Positions 7,973 to 16,505 of a stretch of DNA of 64,000 nt are shown here, one piece after another (the first letter of the stretch is position 1; the number at the start of each line of letters is the position of its first letter). This DNA is from Streptomyces sp. CB02009 (lineage in GTDB: Bacteria > Actinomycetota > Actinomycetes > Streptomycetales > Streptomycetaceae): the NCBI RefSeq assembly GCF_001905825.1, contig NZ_LIVV01000006.1:618754-682753 (forward strand), read 5' to 3'. Below the pieces are notes generated by a model, which saw only the letters and a list, made by a program, of their open reading frames with translations, searched no databases and had not been told where the DNA came from. Made by a program: the position numbers and the translations under genes.

Positions 7973-9223
7973 GTGACCGTCATCCACATCCCCGGCTCCA
8001 AGTCCGTCACCGCCCGCGCGCTCTTCCTCGCCGCCGCGGCCGAAGGCACCACCACCCTCCTGCGGCCCCTCGTCTCCGACGACACCGAGGGCTTCGCCGA
8101 GGGGCTGGCCGCCCTCGGGTACGCCGTCCGCCGCGAGGACGACGCCTGGCACATCGAGGGCCGCCCCGCCGGCCCCGGCGCGGACTCCGCCGACGTCTAC
8201 TGCCGTGACGGCGCCACCACCGCCCGCTTCCTGCCCACCCTCGCGGCCGCCGGCCACGGCACCTACCGCTTCGACGCCTCCGCCCAGATGCGCCGGCGCC
8301 CCCTGGGCCCGCTCAGCACCGCCCTGCGCGAGCTCGGCGTCGACCTGCGGCACGGGGGGCAGGAGGGGCACCATCCCCTCGACGTCCACGCCCGCGGAGT
8401 GAAGGGCGGCGCGCTCACCCTGGACGCCGGCCAGTCCTCCCAGTACCTGACGGCGCTCCTGATGCTGGGCCCGCTCACCGCCGAGGGCCTCGACATCACC
8501 GTCACCGATCTGGTCTCGGAGCCGTACGTCGAGATCACCCTCGCGATGATGCGCGACTTCGGCGCGGAGATCGGCGAGGAGCGGGGCCGGGACGGCGCCC
8601 GCACCTACCGGGTCGCCCCCACCGGCTACCGCGCCCGTACCTACGGCATCGAGCCCGACGCCTCCACCGCCAGCTACTTCTTCGCCGCCGCCGCCCTCGA
8701 ACCCGGCCGCTCCGTCACCGTTCCGGGTCTCGGCACCGGCGCCCTCCAGGGAGACCTCGGTTTCGTCGAGGTGCTGGGCCGCATGGGCGCCGACGTCGAG
8801 ATCACCGCCACGGGCACGACCGTCCGCTCCACCGGCGTCCTGCGCGGGCTCACCGTCAACATGCGGGACATCTCCGACACCATGCCGACCCTCGCCGCCC
8901 TCGCGCCGTTCGCCGAAGGACCGGTCCGCATCGAGGACGTGGCCAACACCCGGGTCAAGGAGTGCGACCGCCTCGACGCCTGCGCCGAGAACCTGCGCCG
9001 CCTCGGCATCACGGTCCGCACCGGCCCCGACTGGATCGAGATCCAGCCCGGCACGCCCTCCGGCCCCGTCGAGATCGCCACCCACGGCGACCACCGGATC
9101 GTCATGTCGTTCGCGGTCACCGCCCTGCGCACACCCGGCATCACCTTCGACGACCCGGGCTGTGTGAAGAAGACGTTCCCCGACTTCCACCGGGTCTTCG
9201 ACACGTTCGTCCGCACCCCGTGA
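7973..9223 (+). CDS. aroA: EPSP synthase-like enolpyruvyl transferase (AroA paralogue)
   Basis: A 416-residue protein of the 5-enolpyruvylshikimate-3-phosphate synthase family; the canonical enzyme joins PEP to shikimate-3-phosphate in the shikimate pathway. Conserved features are PGSKS with Lys10, SDDT at 35-38, QSSQYLTALLM, DASTASYFFA, DISD, VKECDRL, GDHRIVMSFAV and KKTFPDF, so the catalytic Lys, Arg, Asp and Glu positions are kept. Two substrate-loop positions are unusual. Asn of the SxxNRA motif is Ala14, and the Gly of the NAGT motif (Gly96 in E. coli numbering) is Ala81 in DGATTARF. It is not next to other shikimate genes, so a second, specialised or PEP-analogue-insensitive enzyme is plausible. 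The leaderless GTG start is supported by the -10 box. Confidence 0.85.
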   Translation: MTVIHIPGSKSVTARALFLAAAAEGTTTLLRPLVSDDTEGFAEGLAALGYAVRREDDAWHIEGRPAGPGADSADVYCRDGATTARFLPTLAAAGHGTYRFDASAQMRRRPLGPLSTALRELGVDLRHGGQEGHHPLDVHARGVKGGALTLDAGQSSQYLTALLMLGPLTAEGLDITVTDLVSEPYVEITLAMMRDFGAEIGEERGRDGARTYRVAPTGYRARTYGIEPDASTASYFFAAAALEPGRSVTVPGLGTGALQGDLGFVEVLGRMGADVEITATGTTVRSTGVLRGLTVNMRDISDTMPTLAALAPFAEGPVRIEDVANTRVKECDRLDACAENLRRLGITVRTGPDWIEIQPGTPSGPVEIATHGDHRIVMSFAVTALRTPGITFDDPGCVKKTFPDFHRVFDTFVRTP

Positions 9224-9257
9224 AGACCGCACGGCGTTTGCGGCAAGAATGGGGGGC

Positions 9258-10508
9258 ATGAGCGACCGCCCCTCTCCTCTCGCCGACCCCCATATCGCCT
9301 TCGACGTCTCCGAAGGACGCCGGGACATCGTCGTCCTCGGCTCGACCGGGTCCATCGGCACGCAGGCCATCGACCTGGTGCTGCGCAACCCCGACCGCTT
9401 CCGGGTCACCGCCCTGGCCGCCTCGGGCGGCCGGGTCGCGCTGCTCGCCGAGCAGGCGCACCGGCTGAAGGTCGCCGCGGTCGCCGTGGCCCGCGAGGAC
9501 GTGGTCGAGGAGCTCCGTACGGCCCTGAAGGCGCTGTACGGCTCCGAGCCGCTGCCCGAGGTCCTCGCCGGCCCCGACGCGGCCACCCAGCTCGCCGCCT
9601 CGCCGTGCCACACCGTCCTCAACGGCATCACCGGCTCCATCGGCCTCGCGCCGACCCTCGCCGCCCTCGAAGCCGGCCGTACCCTCGCCCTCGCCAACAA
9701 GGAGTCGCTGATCGTCGGCGGCCCCCTGGTGAAGGCACTCGCGAAGCCCGGCCAGATCATCCCGGTCGACTCCGAGCACGCGGCCCTCTTCCAGGCGCTC
9801 GCCGCGGGCACCCGCGCCGATGTCCGCAAGCTGGTCGTCACCGCCTCGGGCGGCCCGTTCCGCGGCCGTACGCGGGCCCAGCTCGCCGGCGTCACCCGCG
9901 AGGACGCGCTCGCCCACCCGACCTGGGCGATGGGCCCGGTGATCACGGTGAACAGCGCCACCCTGGTCAACAAGGGCCTGGAGGTCATCGAGGCGCACCT
10001 CCTCTACGACATCCCCTTCGACCGCATCGAGGTCGTCGTCCACCCGCAGTCGTACGTGCACTCGATGGTCGAGTTCACCGACGGTTCCACGCTCGCCCAG
10101 GCCACCCCGCCCGACATGGGCGGCCCGATCGCCATCGGCATCGGCTGGCCCGAGCGGGTCCCGGACGCGGCCCCGGCCTTCGACTGGAGCAAGGCCTCCA
10201 CCTGGGAGTTCTTCCCGCTCGACACGGAGGCGTTCCCGTCGGTCGGTCTGGCCCGGCACGTCGGCGAGCTGGGCGGCACGGCCCCCGCCGTCTTCAACGC
10301 GGCCAACGAGGAGTGCGTCGAGGCGTTTCTCGCCGGACGGCTGCCGTTCAACGGAATCATGGATACGGTCACAGCGGTCGTCGCGGAGCACGGCGTTCCC
10401 GTCGCGGGAACCTCCCTCACCGTGCCGGACGTCCTCGAAGCGGAGACCTGGGCGCGCGCCCGGGCCCGAGAGCTCGCAGCGAAGGCAACAGCGGAGGCCC
10501 GCGCATGA
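9258..10508 (+). CDS. dxr: 1-deoxy-D-xylulose 5-phosphate reductoisomerase
   Basis: A 416-residue enzyme converting DXP to 2-C-methyl-erythritol 4-phosphate with NADPH in the MEP isoprenoid pathway. GSTGSIGTQAIDLV is the NADPH motif, LANKESLIVGG and PVDSEHAALFQ hold the metal ligands, and NSATLVNKGLEVIEAH and HPQSYVHSMVEF form the active-site loops. ATG at 9258 is preferred; an in-frame ATG at 9249 would add three residues. An AAGAAT box seven bases before 9258 suggests a leaderless transcript. The stop overlaps the next start as ATGA, so dxr and rseP are translationally coupled. Confidence 0.95.
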   Translation: MSDRPSPLADPHIAFDVSEGRRDIVVLGSTGSIGTQAIDLVLRNPDRFRVTALAASGGRVALLAEQAHRLKVAAVAVAREDVVEELRTALKALYGSEPLPEVLAGPDAATQLAASPCHTVLNGITGSIGLAPTLAALEAGRTLALANKESLIVGGPLVKALAKPGQIIPVDSEHAALFQALAAGTRADVRKLVVTASGGPFRGRTRAQLAGVTREDALAHPTWAMGPVITVNSATLVNKGLEVIEAHLLYDIPFDRIEVVVHPQSYVHSMVEFTDGSTLAQATPPDMGGPIAIGIGWPERVPDAAPAFDWSKASTWEFFPLDTEAFPSVGLARHVGELGGTAPAVFNAANEECVEAFLAGRLPFNGIMDTVTAVVAEHGVPVAGTSLTVPDVLEAETWARARARELAAKATAEARA

Positions 10509-11812
10509 CCGAAATGCTCCTGTACGTCCTGGGCCTCGTGCTGTTCGCCTTCGGCCTTCTCGTCTCCATCGCCTGGCACGAGCTGGGCCACCTCTCCACG
10601 GCCAAGCTCTTCGGCATCCGCGTGCCGCAGTACATGGTCGGCTTCGGCCCCACGATCTGGTCGAAGAAGCGCGGCGAGACCGAGTACGGCATCAAGGCCA
10701 TCCCCGCCGGCGGCTACATCCGCATGATCGGCATGTTCCCGCCGGGCGAGGACGGCAAGATCGAGGCCCGCTCCACCTCGCCCTGGCGCTCGATGATCGA
10801 GGACGCCCGGGAGGCCTCGTACGAGGAGCTCAAGCCCGGCGACGAGACCCGGCTCTTCTACACGCGCAAGCCGTGGAAGCGCGTGATCGTGATGTTCGCA
10901 GGACCGTTCATGAACCTGGTCCTCGCGGTGGCGCTGTTCTTCGGCTCGATGATGACGCTGGGCATCGAGGGTCAGACGACGCAGGTCGCGGGCGTCCAGA
11001 AGTGCGTGATCGAGCAGGACGAGAAGCGCGACAAGTGCGCCGCCGGCGACCCCGTCTCCCCGGCCTTCAAGGCCGGCCTGAAGGACGGCGACAAGATCGT
11101 CGCGTTCAACGGGGCCCCCGTGGGCGACTGGGACACCCTCTCCGACCGCATCCGCGACACCATCGGTCCCGCGACGATCACCGTCGAGCGGGCCGGGCAG
11201 CGGCTCGAACTGCACCCCGACCTCGTCGCCAACAAGGTGCTGGCGAAGGACGAGGACGGCAAGGTCGTCCAGCCGGTCCGGTACGTCGACGCCGGCTACC
11301 TCGGCTTCGCCTCCAAGACCGAGGTCGCGCCGCTCAGCTTCGGCGAGACCACCGACCGCATGGGCGACCTCCTGGAGAACGGCGTCCACTCGGTCATCGC
11401 CCTCCCCGGCAAGATCCCCGGCCTGTGGGACGCCACCTTCGGCGACGGGGAGCGCGCCGACGACTCGCCGGTCGGCGTGGTCGGCGCGGCCCGCATCACC
11501 GGTGAGCTGATGACCGTCGAGGCCCCGCCGACGACGATCCTCGTGATGTTCATGAACCTGCTCGTCGGGTTCAACGTGTCGCTGTTCCTGTTCAACATGC
11601 TCCCGCTGCTGCCGCTCGACGGCGGTCACATCGCGGGCGCCCTGTGGGAGTCCGTACGCCGCCACACGGCCCGGATCTTCAAGCGCCCCGACCCGGGCCC
11701 CTTCGACGTGGCGAAGCTGATGCCCGCCGCGTACGTGGTGGCCGGCGTCTTCGTCTGTTTCACGCTGCTCGTCCTCGCCGCCGACCTCGTCAACCCGGTG
11801 AAGATCACGTAG
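10505..11812 (+). CDS. rseP: Site-2 intramembrane zinc metalloprotease RseP
   Basis: A 435-residue membrane protease. The zinc motif HELGH sits in the first transmembrane segment (about residues 20-24). A single PDZ domain (about 170-270, around SPAFKAGLKDGDKIVAFNG) follows, and NMLPLLPLDGGH near the C-terminus carries the third zinc ligand. Family members cut anti-sigma factors and leftover signal peptides within the membrane. It overlaps dxr by four bases. A terminator follows, so dxr and rseP form one unit and ispG has its own promoter. Confidence 0.93.
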   Translation: MTEMLLYVLGLVLFAFGLLVSIAWHELGHLSTAKLFGIRVPQYMVGFGPTIWSKKRGETEYGIKAIPAGGYIRMIGMFPPGEDGKIEARSTSPWRSMIEDAREASYEELKPGDETRLFYTRKPWKRVIVMFAGPFMNLVLAVALFFGSMMTLGIEGQTTQVAGVQKCVIEQDEKRDKCAAGDPVSPAFKAGLKDGDKIVAFNGAPVGDWDTLSDRIRDTIGPATITVERAGQRLELHPDLVANKVLAKDEDGKVVQPVRYVDAGYLGFASKTEVAPLSFGETTDRMGDLLENGVHSVIALPGKIPGLWDATFGDGERADDSPVGVVGAARITGELMTVEAPPTTILVMFMNLLVGFNVSLFLFNMLPLLPLDGGHIAGALWESVRRHTARIFKRPDPGPFDVAKLMPAAYVVAGVFVCFTLLVLAADLVNPVKIT

Positions 11813-11819
11813 CCCGCAG

Positions 11820-11849
11820 GGGGGCCGGACCCGGTGGTGTCCGGCCCCC
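11820..11849 (+). terminator. Terminator after rseP
   Basis: Perfect 11-bp stem (11820-11830 and 11839-11849) with an 8-base loop, directly after the stop codon. A TAACCT -10-like box at 11864-11869 then marks the ispG promoter. Confidence 0.75.
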
Positions 11850-11894
11850 CGCCCCCGGGGCGGTAACCTCGGAGACCTGAGCCCGCCGACGCAC

Positions 11895-11906
11895 AACCTT
11901 GAGGTT
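11895..11906 (+). promoter_or_regulatory. AACCT-TG-AGGTT inverted repeat over the ispG ribosome-binding region
   Basis: Perfect 5-2-5 inverted repeat ending ten bases before the ispG ATG; its right half holds the only Shine-Dalgarno-like GAGG. It could be a small occluding hairpin or a dimeric operator downstream of the TAACCT box. The function is inferred. Confidence 0.4.
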
Positions 11907-11915
11907 GCACAAAAG

Positions 11916-13073
11916 ATGACCGCGATTTCTCTCGGTATCCCGACCGTCCCGACCCGGCTCGCCGAGCGGCGCAAGAGCCGCCAGATCCAGGTCGGCAGCG
12001 TGGCCGTCGGCGGTGACGCTCCCGTCTCCGTGCAGTCGATGACCACGACCCGCACGTCCGACATCGGCGCCACGCTGCAGCAGATCGCCGAGCTGACGGC
12101 CTCCGGCTGCCAGATCGTGCGCGTGGCCTGCCCCACCCAGGACGACGCCGACGCCCTCGCGGTCATCGCGCGGAAGTCGCAGATCCCGGTGATCGCCGAC
12201 ATCCACTTCCAGCCGAAGTACGTCTTCGCGGCGATCGACGCCGGCTGCGCGGCCGTCCGCGTCAACCCCGGCAACATCAAGCAGTTCGACGACAAGGTCA
12301 AGGAGATCGCCAAGGCGGCCTCCGACGCCCGCACCCCGATCCGCATCGGCGTCAACGCCGGCTCGCTCGACGCGCGCCTGCTCAAGAAGTACGGCCGTGC
12401 CACCCCCGAGGCGCTCGTCGAGTCCGCCCTGTGGGAGGCGTCCCTCTTCGAGGAGCACGGCTTCCGCGACATCAAGATCTCGGTCAAGCACAACGACCCG
12501 GTGATCATGGTCGAGGCCTACCGCCAGCTCGCCGCCCAGTGCGACTACCCGCTGCACCTCGGCGTCACCGAGGCGGGCCCCGCCTTCCAGGGCACCATCA
12601 AGTCGGCCGTCGCCTTCGGCGCGCTGCTCTCGCAGGGCATCGGCGACACCATCCGCGTCTCCCTCTCCGCCCCGCCGGCCGAGGAGATCAAGGTCGGCAT
12701 GCAGATCCTGGAGTCGCTGAACCTGCGCCAGCGCCGCCTGGAGATCGTCTCCTGCCCGTCCTGCGGCCGCGCCCAGGTCGACGTCTACAAGCTCGCGGAG
12801 GAGGTCACCGCCGGCCTCGACGGCATGACCGTCCCGCTGCGCGTCGCCGTCATGGGCTGCGTCGTGAACGGCCCGGGCGAGGCCCGCGAGGCCGACCTCG
12901 GCGTCGCCTCCGGCAACGGCAAGGGCCAGATCTTCGTGAAGGGCGAGGTCATCAAGACCGTCCCCGAGTCGAAGATCGTCGAGACCCTCATCGAAGAGGC
13001 GCTGAAGATCGCCGAGCAGATGGAGAAGGACGGCGTCGCCAGCGGCGAGCCGTCGGTCGCCGTCGCGGGCTGA
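11916..13073 (+). CDS. ispG: 4-hydroxy-3-methylbut-2-enyl diphosphate synthase (IspG/GcpE)
   Basis: A 385-residue iron-sulfur enzyme that reductively converts ME-cPP to HMBPP, the next-to-last MEP-pathway step. The TIM-barrel part starts with VQSMTTTRTSDIGAT and includes VRVNPGNIK. The C-terminal cluster domain shows SCPSCGRAQVD and MGCVVNGPGEAREADLG, which supply the three cysteines and the glutamate ligand of the 4Fe-4S cluster. Length is normal. Together with dxr, two MEP-pathway enzymes lie within 4 kb. Confidence 0.96.
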   Translation: MTAISLGIPTVPTRLAERRKSRQIQVGSVAVGGDAPVSVQSMTTTRTSDIGATLQQIAELTASGCQIVRVACPTQDDADALAVIARKSQIPVIADIHFQPKYVFAAIDAGCAAVRVNPGNIKQFDDKVKEIAKAASDARTPIRIGVNAGSLDARLLKKYGRATPEALVESALWEASLFEEHGFRDIKISVKHNDPVIMVEAYRQLAAQCDYPLHLGVTEAGPAFQGTIKSAVAFGALLSQGIGDTIRVSLSAPPAEEIKVGMQILESLNLRQRRLEIVSCPSCGRAQVDVYKLAEEVTAGLDGMTVPLRVAVMGCVVNGPGEAREADLGVASGNGKGQIFVKGEVIKTVPESKIVETLIEEALKIAEQMEKDGVASGEPSVAVAG

Positions 13074-13113
13074 GCCTTCCGGCTCCTCACGGGACCGGCT
13101 CCCGTCTCCCGTC

Positions 13114-13149
13114 GAAGCCCCCTCCTCCCTCCGGGGAGGAGGGGGCTTC
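13114..13149 (+). terminator. Strong terminator after ispG
   Basis: Perfect 16-bp stem (13114-13129 and 13134-13149) with loop TCCG. Confidence 0.85.
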
Positions 13150-13227
13150 GTGTGCGGGAAGGGCCCCGCCACAGGCGAGGGGGGTAAAGTGCGGAGACCA
13201 CGTAGAACCGTACGGTGAGGCCCCCTC

Positions 13228-14073
13228 GTGCTGACACACCCCGCCACCCGGGTCCTCGAACCCGCCGACCTCGGCGCCGCACTCGCCGTTCTGGAGAGCG
13301 CCCCCGTCGAGAACGCCTTCGTGACCGCCCGCGTCCAGGTCGCCGGACTCGATCCCTGGCGGCTCGGCGGCGAGATGTGGGGCTGGTACAGCGAGGGGCG
13401 GCTGCGGTCGCTCTGCTACTCCGGTGCCAACCTCGTCCCGCTCTGCGCGACGCCCGAGGCGGTGCGCGCCTTCGCCGACCGTGCGCGCAGGACCGGCCGC
13501 CGCTGTTCCTCGATCGTCGGCCCCGCCGAACCCACCACCGAGCTGTGGCGGCTCCTGGAGCCCAGCTGGGGCCCCGCGCGGGACGTCCGCGCCCGGCAGC
13601 CGCTGATGGTCGCGGAGGAGCCCTCCACGGCCGTCGCGCCCGACCCGCTCGTGCGCCGCGTCCGCAAGGACGAGATGGAAGTGATCATGCCCGCGTGCGT
13701 GGCCATGTTCACCGAGGAGGTCGGCATCTCCCCGCTCGCCAACGACGGCGGACTGCTCTACCAGGCCCGGGTCGCCGAGCTCGTCGGCTCCGGCCGCTCC
13801 TTCGCCCGCATCGAGGACGGCAAGGTGGTCTTCAAGGCGGAGATCGGCGCCGCCACCCGCCAGGCCTGCCAGATCCAGGGCGTCTGGGTCGCCCCCGAGC
13901 ACCGCGGCAAGGGCCTCTCCGAGTCGGGCATGGCAGCCGTCCTCCAGTACGCCCTGGCGGACGTCGCACCCGTCGTCAGCCTGTACGTGAACGACTACAA
14001 CACCCCGGCGAGGGCCTCGTACCGCCGTGTCGGCTTCCAGGAGACCGGTGCCTTCATGAGCGTGCTGTTCTGA
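13228..14073 (+). CDS. GNAT family N-acetyltransferase with DUF4081-type N-terminal half
   Basis: A 281-residue protein. The C-terminal half has the GNAT acetyl-CoA-binding pattern: VWVAPEHRGKGLSESGMAAVLQYAL (the R/QxxGxG/A region), then LYVNDYNTPARASYRRVGFQETG. The N-terminal half (WGWYSEGRLRSLCYSGANLVPL) matches the DUF4081 domain seen in actinobacterial acetyltransferases. The substrate is unknown. The GTG start has GTGAGG nine bases upstream, and a -10-like TAAAGT lies at 13185-13190. It sits between ispG and proS on the same strand. Confidence 0.82.
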   Translation: MLTHPATRVLEPADLGAALAVLESAPVENAFVTARVQVAGLDPWRLGGEMWGWYSEGRLRSLCYSGANLVPLCATPEAVRAFADRARRTGRRCSSIVGPAEPTTELWRLLEPSWGPARDVRARQPLMVAEEPSTAVAPDPLVRRVRKDEMEVIMPACVAMFTEEVGISPLANDGGLLYQARVAELVGSGRSFARIEDGKVVFKAEIGAATRQACQIQGVWVAPEHRGKGLSESGMAAVLQYALADVAPVVSLYVNDYNTPARASYRRVGFQETGAFMSVLF

Positions 14074-14088
14074 GGCCCCGGCCGCTTG

Positions 14089-14101
14089 TAGGGTGCGCCG
14101 C
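14089..14101 (+). promoter_or_regulatory. Leaderless -10 box for second GNAT gene
   Basis: TAGGGT at 14089-14094 is followed by exactly seven bases and the ATG at 14102, with no Shine-Dalgarno sequence. Confidence 0.55.
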
Positions 14102-14647
14102 ATGGATGACGCAGAGGTCATGATCGGACCGGTCAATCTCGCCGCCCGGGTGGACGAGGCACTCGCCGTGCAGGCGCTCGCCTTCGGCCTGGACGCGGAC
14201 GAGGTCGCCGTACGCCGCCACATCGTGCTGCGCCACCTGCTCAGCCCCGGCGCCCGCGCCTACGGGGCCACCACCCCCGAGGGGAGACTCGTCGGATTCG
14301 TGTACGGGATGCCCAACGACCGGGGCCACTGGTGGTCCACCGTCGTCGAGGCGTACCTGCGCGCCACCGGCACCGTCGACTGGCTCGACGACTCCTTCGT
14401 GATCACCGAACTCCACGTCCACCCCGGCTACCAGGGGCGCGGCGTCGGCCGCGAGCTGATCACCACCATCACCGACGAGTCCGCCCAGCCGCGCTCGATC
14501 CTCTCCGCCATCGACACCGACAGCCCGGCCCGCGGCCTCTACCGCTCCCTCGGCTACCAGGACCTCGCCCGCCAGGTGCACTTCCCGAGCGCGGTCCGCC
14601 CGTACGCCGTCATGGGCGCGTCGCTGCCGCTCAAGCGCCGGAACTGA
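14102..14647 (+). CDS. GNAT family N-acetyltransferase
   Basis: A 181-residue single-domain acetyltransferase. The core motif is ITELHVHPGYQGRGVGRELITTI (acetyl-CoA pyrophosphate loop Q/RxxGxG), followed by IDTDSPARGLYRSLGYQDLARQVHFP. The acceptor substrate cannot be predicted. ATG at 14102 is chosen over an in-frame GTG at 14093 because a TAGGGT box seven bases upstream points to a leaderless message starting there. It lies 28 bases after the previous GNAT gene. Confidence 0.83.
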   Translation: MDDAEVMIGPVNLAARVDEALAVQALAFGLDADEVAVRRHIVLRHLLSPGARAYGATTPEGRLVGFVYGMPNDRGHWWSTVVEAYLRATGTVDWLDDSFVITELHVHPGYQGRGVGRELITTITDESAQPRSILSAIDTDSPARGLYRSLGYQDLARQVHFPSAVRPYAVMGASLPLKRRN

Positions 14648-14716
14648 TTTCTCCGACCCGGGGAGGCCCGGCTAATCTCGGGGCCATCATCCTTACCCGG
14701 CAGGAGTACGAGAACC

Positions 14717-16417
14717 ATGGCCAACGCACCGGTCCAGCGCATGTCCCAGTTGATGGCGAAGACGCTGCGCGACGACCCGGCCGACGCCGAGGTCCTCAGC
14801 CACAAGCTCCTCGTCCGCGCCGGCTACGTGCGCCGCACCGCCGCCGGCATCTGGAGCTGGCTGCCCCTGGGCAAGAAGGTCCTCACCAACATCGAGCGCA
14901 TCGTCCGCGAGGAGATGGACGCGATCGGCGCGCAGGAGGTCACCCTCCCCGCGCTGCTGCCGCGTGAGCCGTACGAGGCGACGGGCCGCTGGGACGAGTA
15001 CGGCGCCGAGCTCTTCCGCCTCCAGGACCGCAAGGGCGGCGACTACCTCCTCGGCCCGACGCACGAGGAGATCTTCACGCTCCTGGTCAAGGACCAGTGC
15101 TCCTCGTACAAGGACCTGCCGGTCATCCTGTACCAGATCCAGAACAAGTTCCGTGACGAGGCCCGCCCCCGCGCCGGCATCCTGCGCGGCCGCGAGTTCC
15201 TGATGAAGGACTCGTACTCCTTCGACACCGAGGACGAGGGCCTCGCCCGGTCCTACGCCCTGCACCGCCAGGCCTACCAGCGGGTCTTCGAGCGCCTCGG
15301 CCTCGACTACCGCATCGTCGCGGCCACCGCCGGCGCCATGGGCGGCTCGAAGTCCGAGGAGTTCCTGGCCCCGGCCGAGGCCGGCGAGGACACCTTCGCC
15401 GACTGCCCCAACTGCGACTTCGCGGCGAACACCGAGGCCGTCTCGTACGTGCTCGCGCCGGTCGACGGCTCGGCCGTCGCGGCCGCCGAGGAGATCCCCA
15501 CCCCGGACACCCCCACGATCGAGACCCTGGCCGCCTCCCTCGGCGTCCCGGCCTCCGCCACGCTGAAGAACCTCCTCGTGAAGGTCGACGGCGAGATCGT
15601 CGCCGTGGGCGTCCCGGGCGACCGCGAGGTCGACATGGGCAAGGTCGAGGACCACTTCGCGCCGGCCGTCGTCGAGATGGTCACCGAGACGGACTTCGCC
15701 GAGCGCGCCGACCTCGTACGGGGCTACGTCGGCCCGCAGGGCCTGGAGAAGGTCACGTACATCGCCGACCCGCGCGTGGCGCCGGGCACCGCGTGGATCA
15801 CCGGCGCCAACAAGGACGGCATGCACACGAAGAACGTCGTCGCGGGCCGTGACTTCGAGGTCGAGGAGTACGTCGACGTCGTCGTGGTCGAGGAGGGCGA
15901 CCCGTGCCCCAAGTGCGGCACCGGCCTCACGCTGGACCGCGCCATCGAGATCGGCCACATCTTCCAGCTGGGCCGCAAGTACGCCGACGCCCTCAAGCTC
16001 GACGTCCTCGGCCAGAACGGCAAGCCCGTCCGCGTGACCATGGGCTCGTACGGCATCGGCGTCTCGCGCGCCGTCGCCGCGCTGGCGGAGCAGACCGCCG
16101 ACGAGAAGGGCCTGTGCTGGCCGGCCGAGGTCGCCCCGGCCGACGTCCACGTCGTCGCCGCGGGCAAGGCCCTCCAGACCGAGCTGGCCCTGGAGGTCTC
16201 CGACAAGCTGTCCGCCGCGGGCCTCCGGGTCCTGGTCGACGACCGCGCGGGCGTCTCGCCCGGCGTCAAGTTCACCGACGCGGAGCTCATGGGCGTCCCG
16301 AAGATCCTGGTCGCCGGCCGCCGCGCGGCCGAGGGCGTCGTGGAGCTGAAGGACCGCCGGACGGGCGACCGCGAGGAACTGACGGTCGACGAGGCGCTCG
16401 CCCGCCTGACCGCCTGA
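14717..16417 (+). CDS. proS: Prolyl-tRNA synthetase
   Basis: A 566-residue class II synthetase of the long bacterial (ProS type 1) form, charging tRNA-Pro. Class II motifs are seen around LLPREPYEATGRWDEYG and FRDEARPRAGILRGREFLMKDSYSF. The roughly 180-residue insertion domain that edits Ala-tRNA-Pro follows (about residues 220-400, with LKNLLVKVDGEIVAVGVPGDREV). The anticodon-binding domain is at the end (DVHVVAAGK...GVKFTDAELMGVPKILVAGRRA). A TAATCT -10 box at 14673-14678 and an AGGAG ribosome-binding site precede the ATG. Confidence 0.96.
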   Translation: MANAPVQRMSQLMAKTLRDDPADAEVLSHKLLVRAGYVRRTAAGIWSWLPLGKKVLTNIERIVREEMDAIGAQEVTLPALLPREPYEATGRWDEYGAELFRLQDRKGGDYLLGPTHEEIFTLLVKDQCSSYKDLPVILYQIQNKFRDEARPRAGILRGREFLMKDSYSFDTEDEGLARSYALHRQAYQRVFERLGLDYRIVAATAGAMGGSKSEEFLAPAEAGEDTFADCPNCDFAANTEAVSYVLAPVDGSAVAAAEEIPTPDTPTIETLAASLGVPASATLKNLLVKVDGEIVAVGVPGDREVDMGKVEDHFAPAVVEMVTETDFAERADLVRGYVGPQGLEKVTYIADPRVAPGTAWITGANKDGMHTKNVVAGRDFEVEEYVDVVVVEEGDPCPKCGTGLTLDRAIEIGHIFQLGRKYADALKLDVLGQNGKPVRVTMGSYGIGVSRAVAALAEQTADEKGLCWPAEVAPADVHVVAAGKALQTELALEVSDKLSAAGLRVLVDDRAGVSPGVKFTDAELMGVPKILVAGRRAAEGVVELKDRRTGDREELTVDEALARLTA

Positions 16418-16433
16418 GAGCGGGAGACATGAG

Positions 16434-16467
16434 GGAGGGGCGGGGGCCGGAAGGCTCCCGCCCCTCC
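16434..16467. terminator. Bidirectional terminator between proS and the SPFH gene
   Basis: 11-bp stem GGAGGGGCGGG/CCCGCCCCTCC (16434-16444 and 16457-16467) in the convergent gap. Confidence 0.75.
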
Positions 16468-16505
16468 TGTCGTGCCGACGGGCTGTCGTGCCGGCGTGGG
16501 GACGC

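Noticed and set aside
3100..8154. A 1684-codon open frame on the minus strand
   Set aside because: It is antisense to the EamA, aldehyde dehydrogenase and acyl-CoA dehydrogenase genes; composition and lack of motifs mark it as a shadow. The same holds for the minus frames at 21508-25227 and 43511-46147.
13228..14647. The two adjacent GNAT genes as a tandem duplication
   Set aside because: They differ in length and domain make-up and share only the general acetyl-CoA motif.
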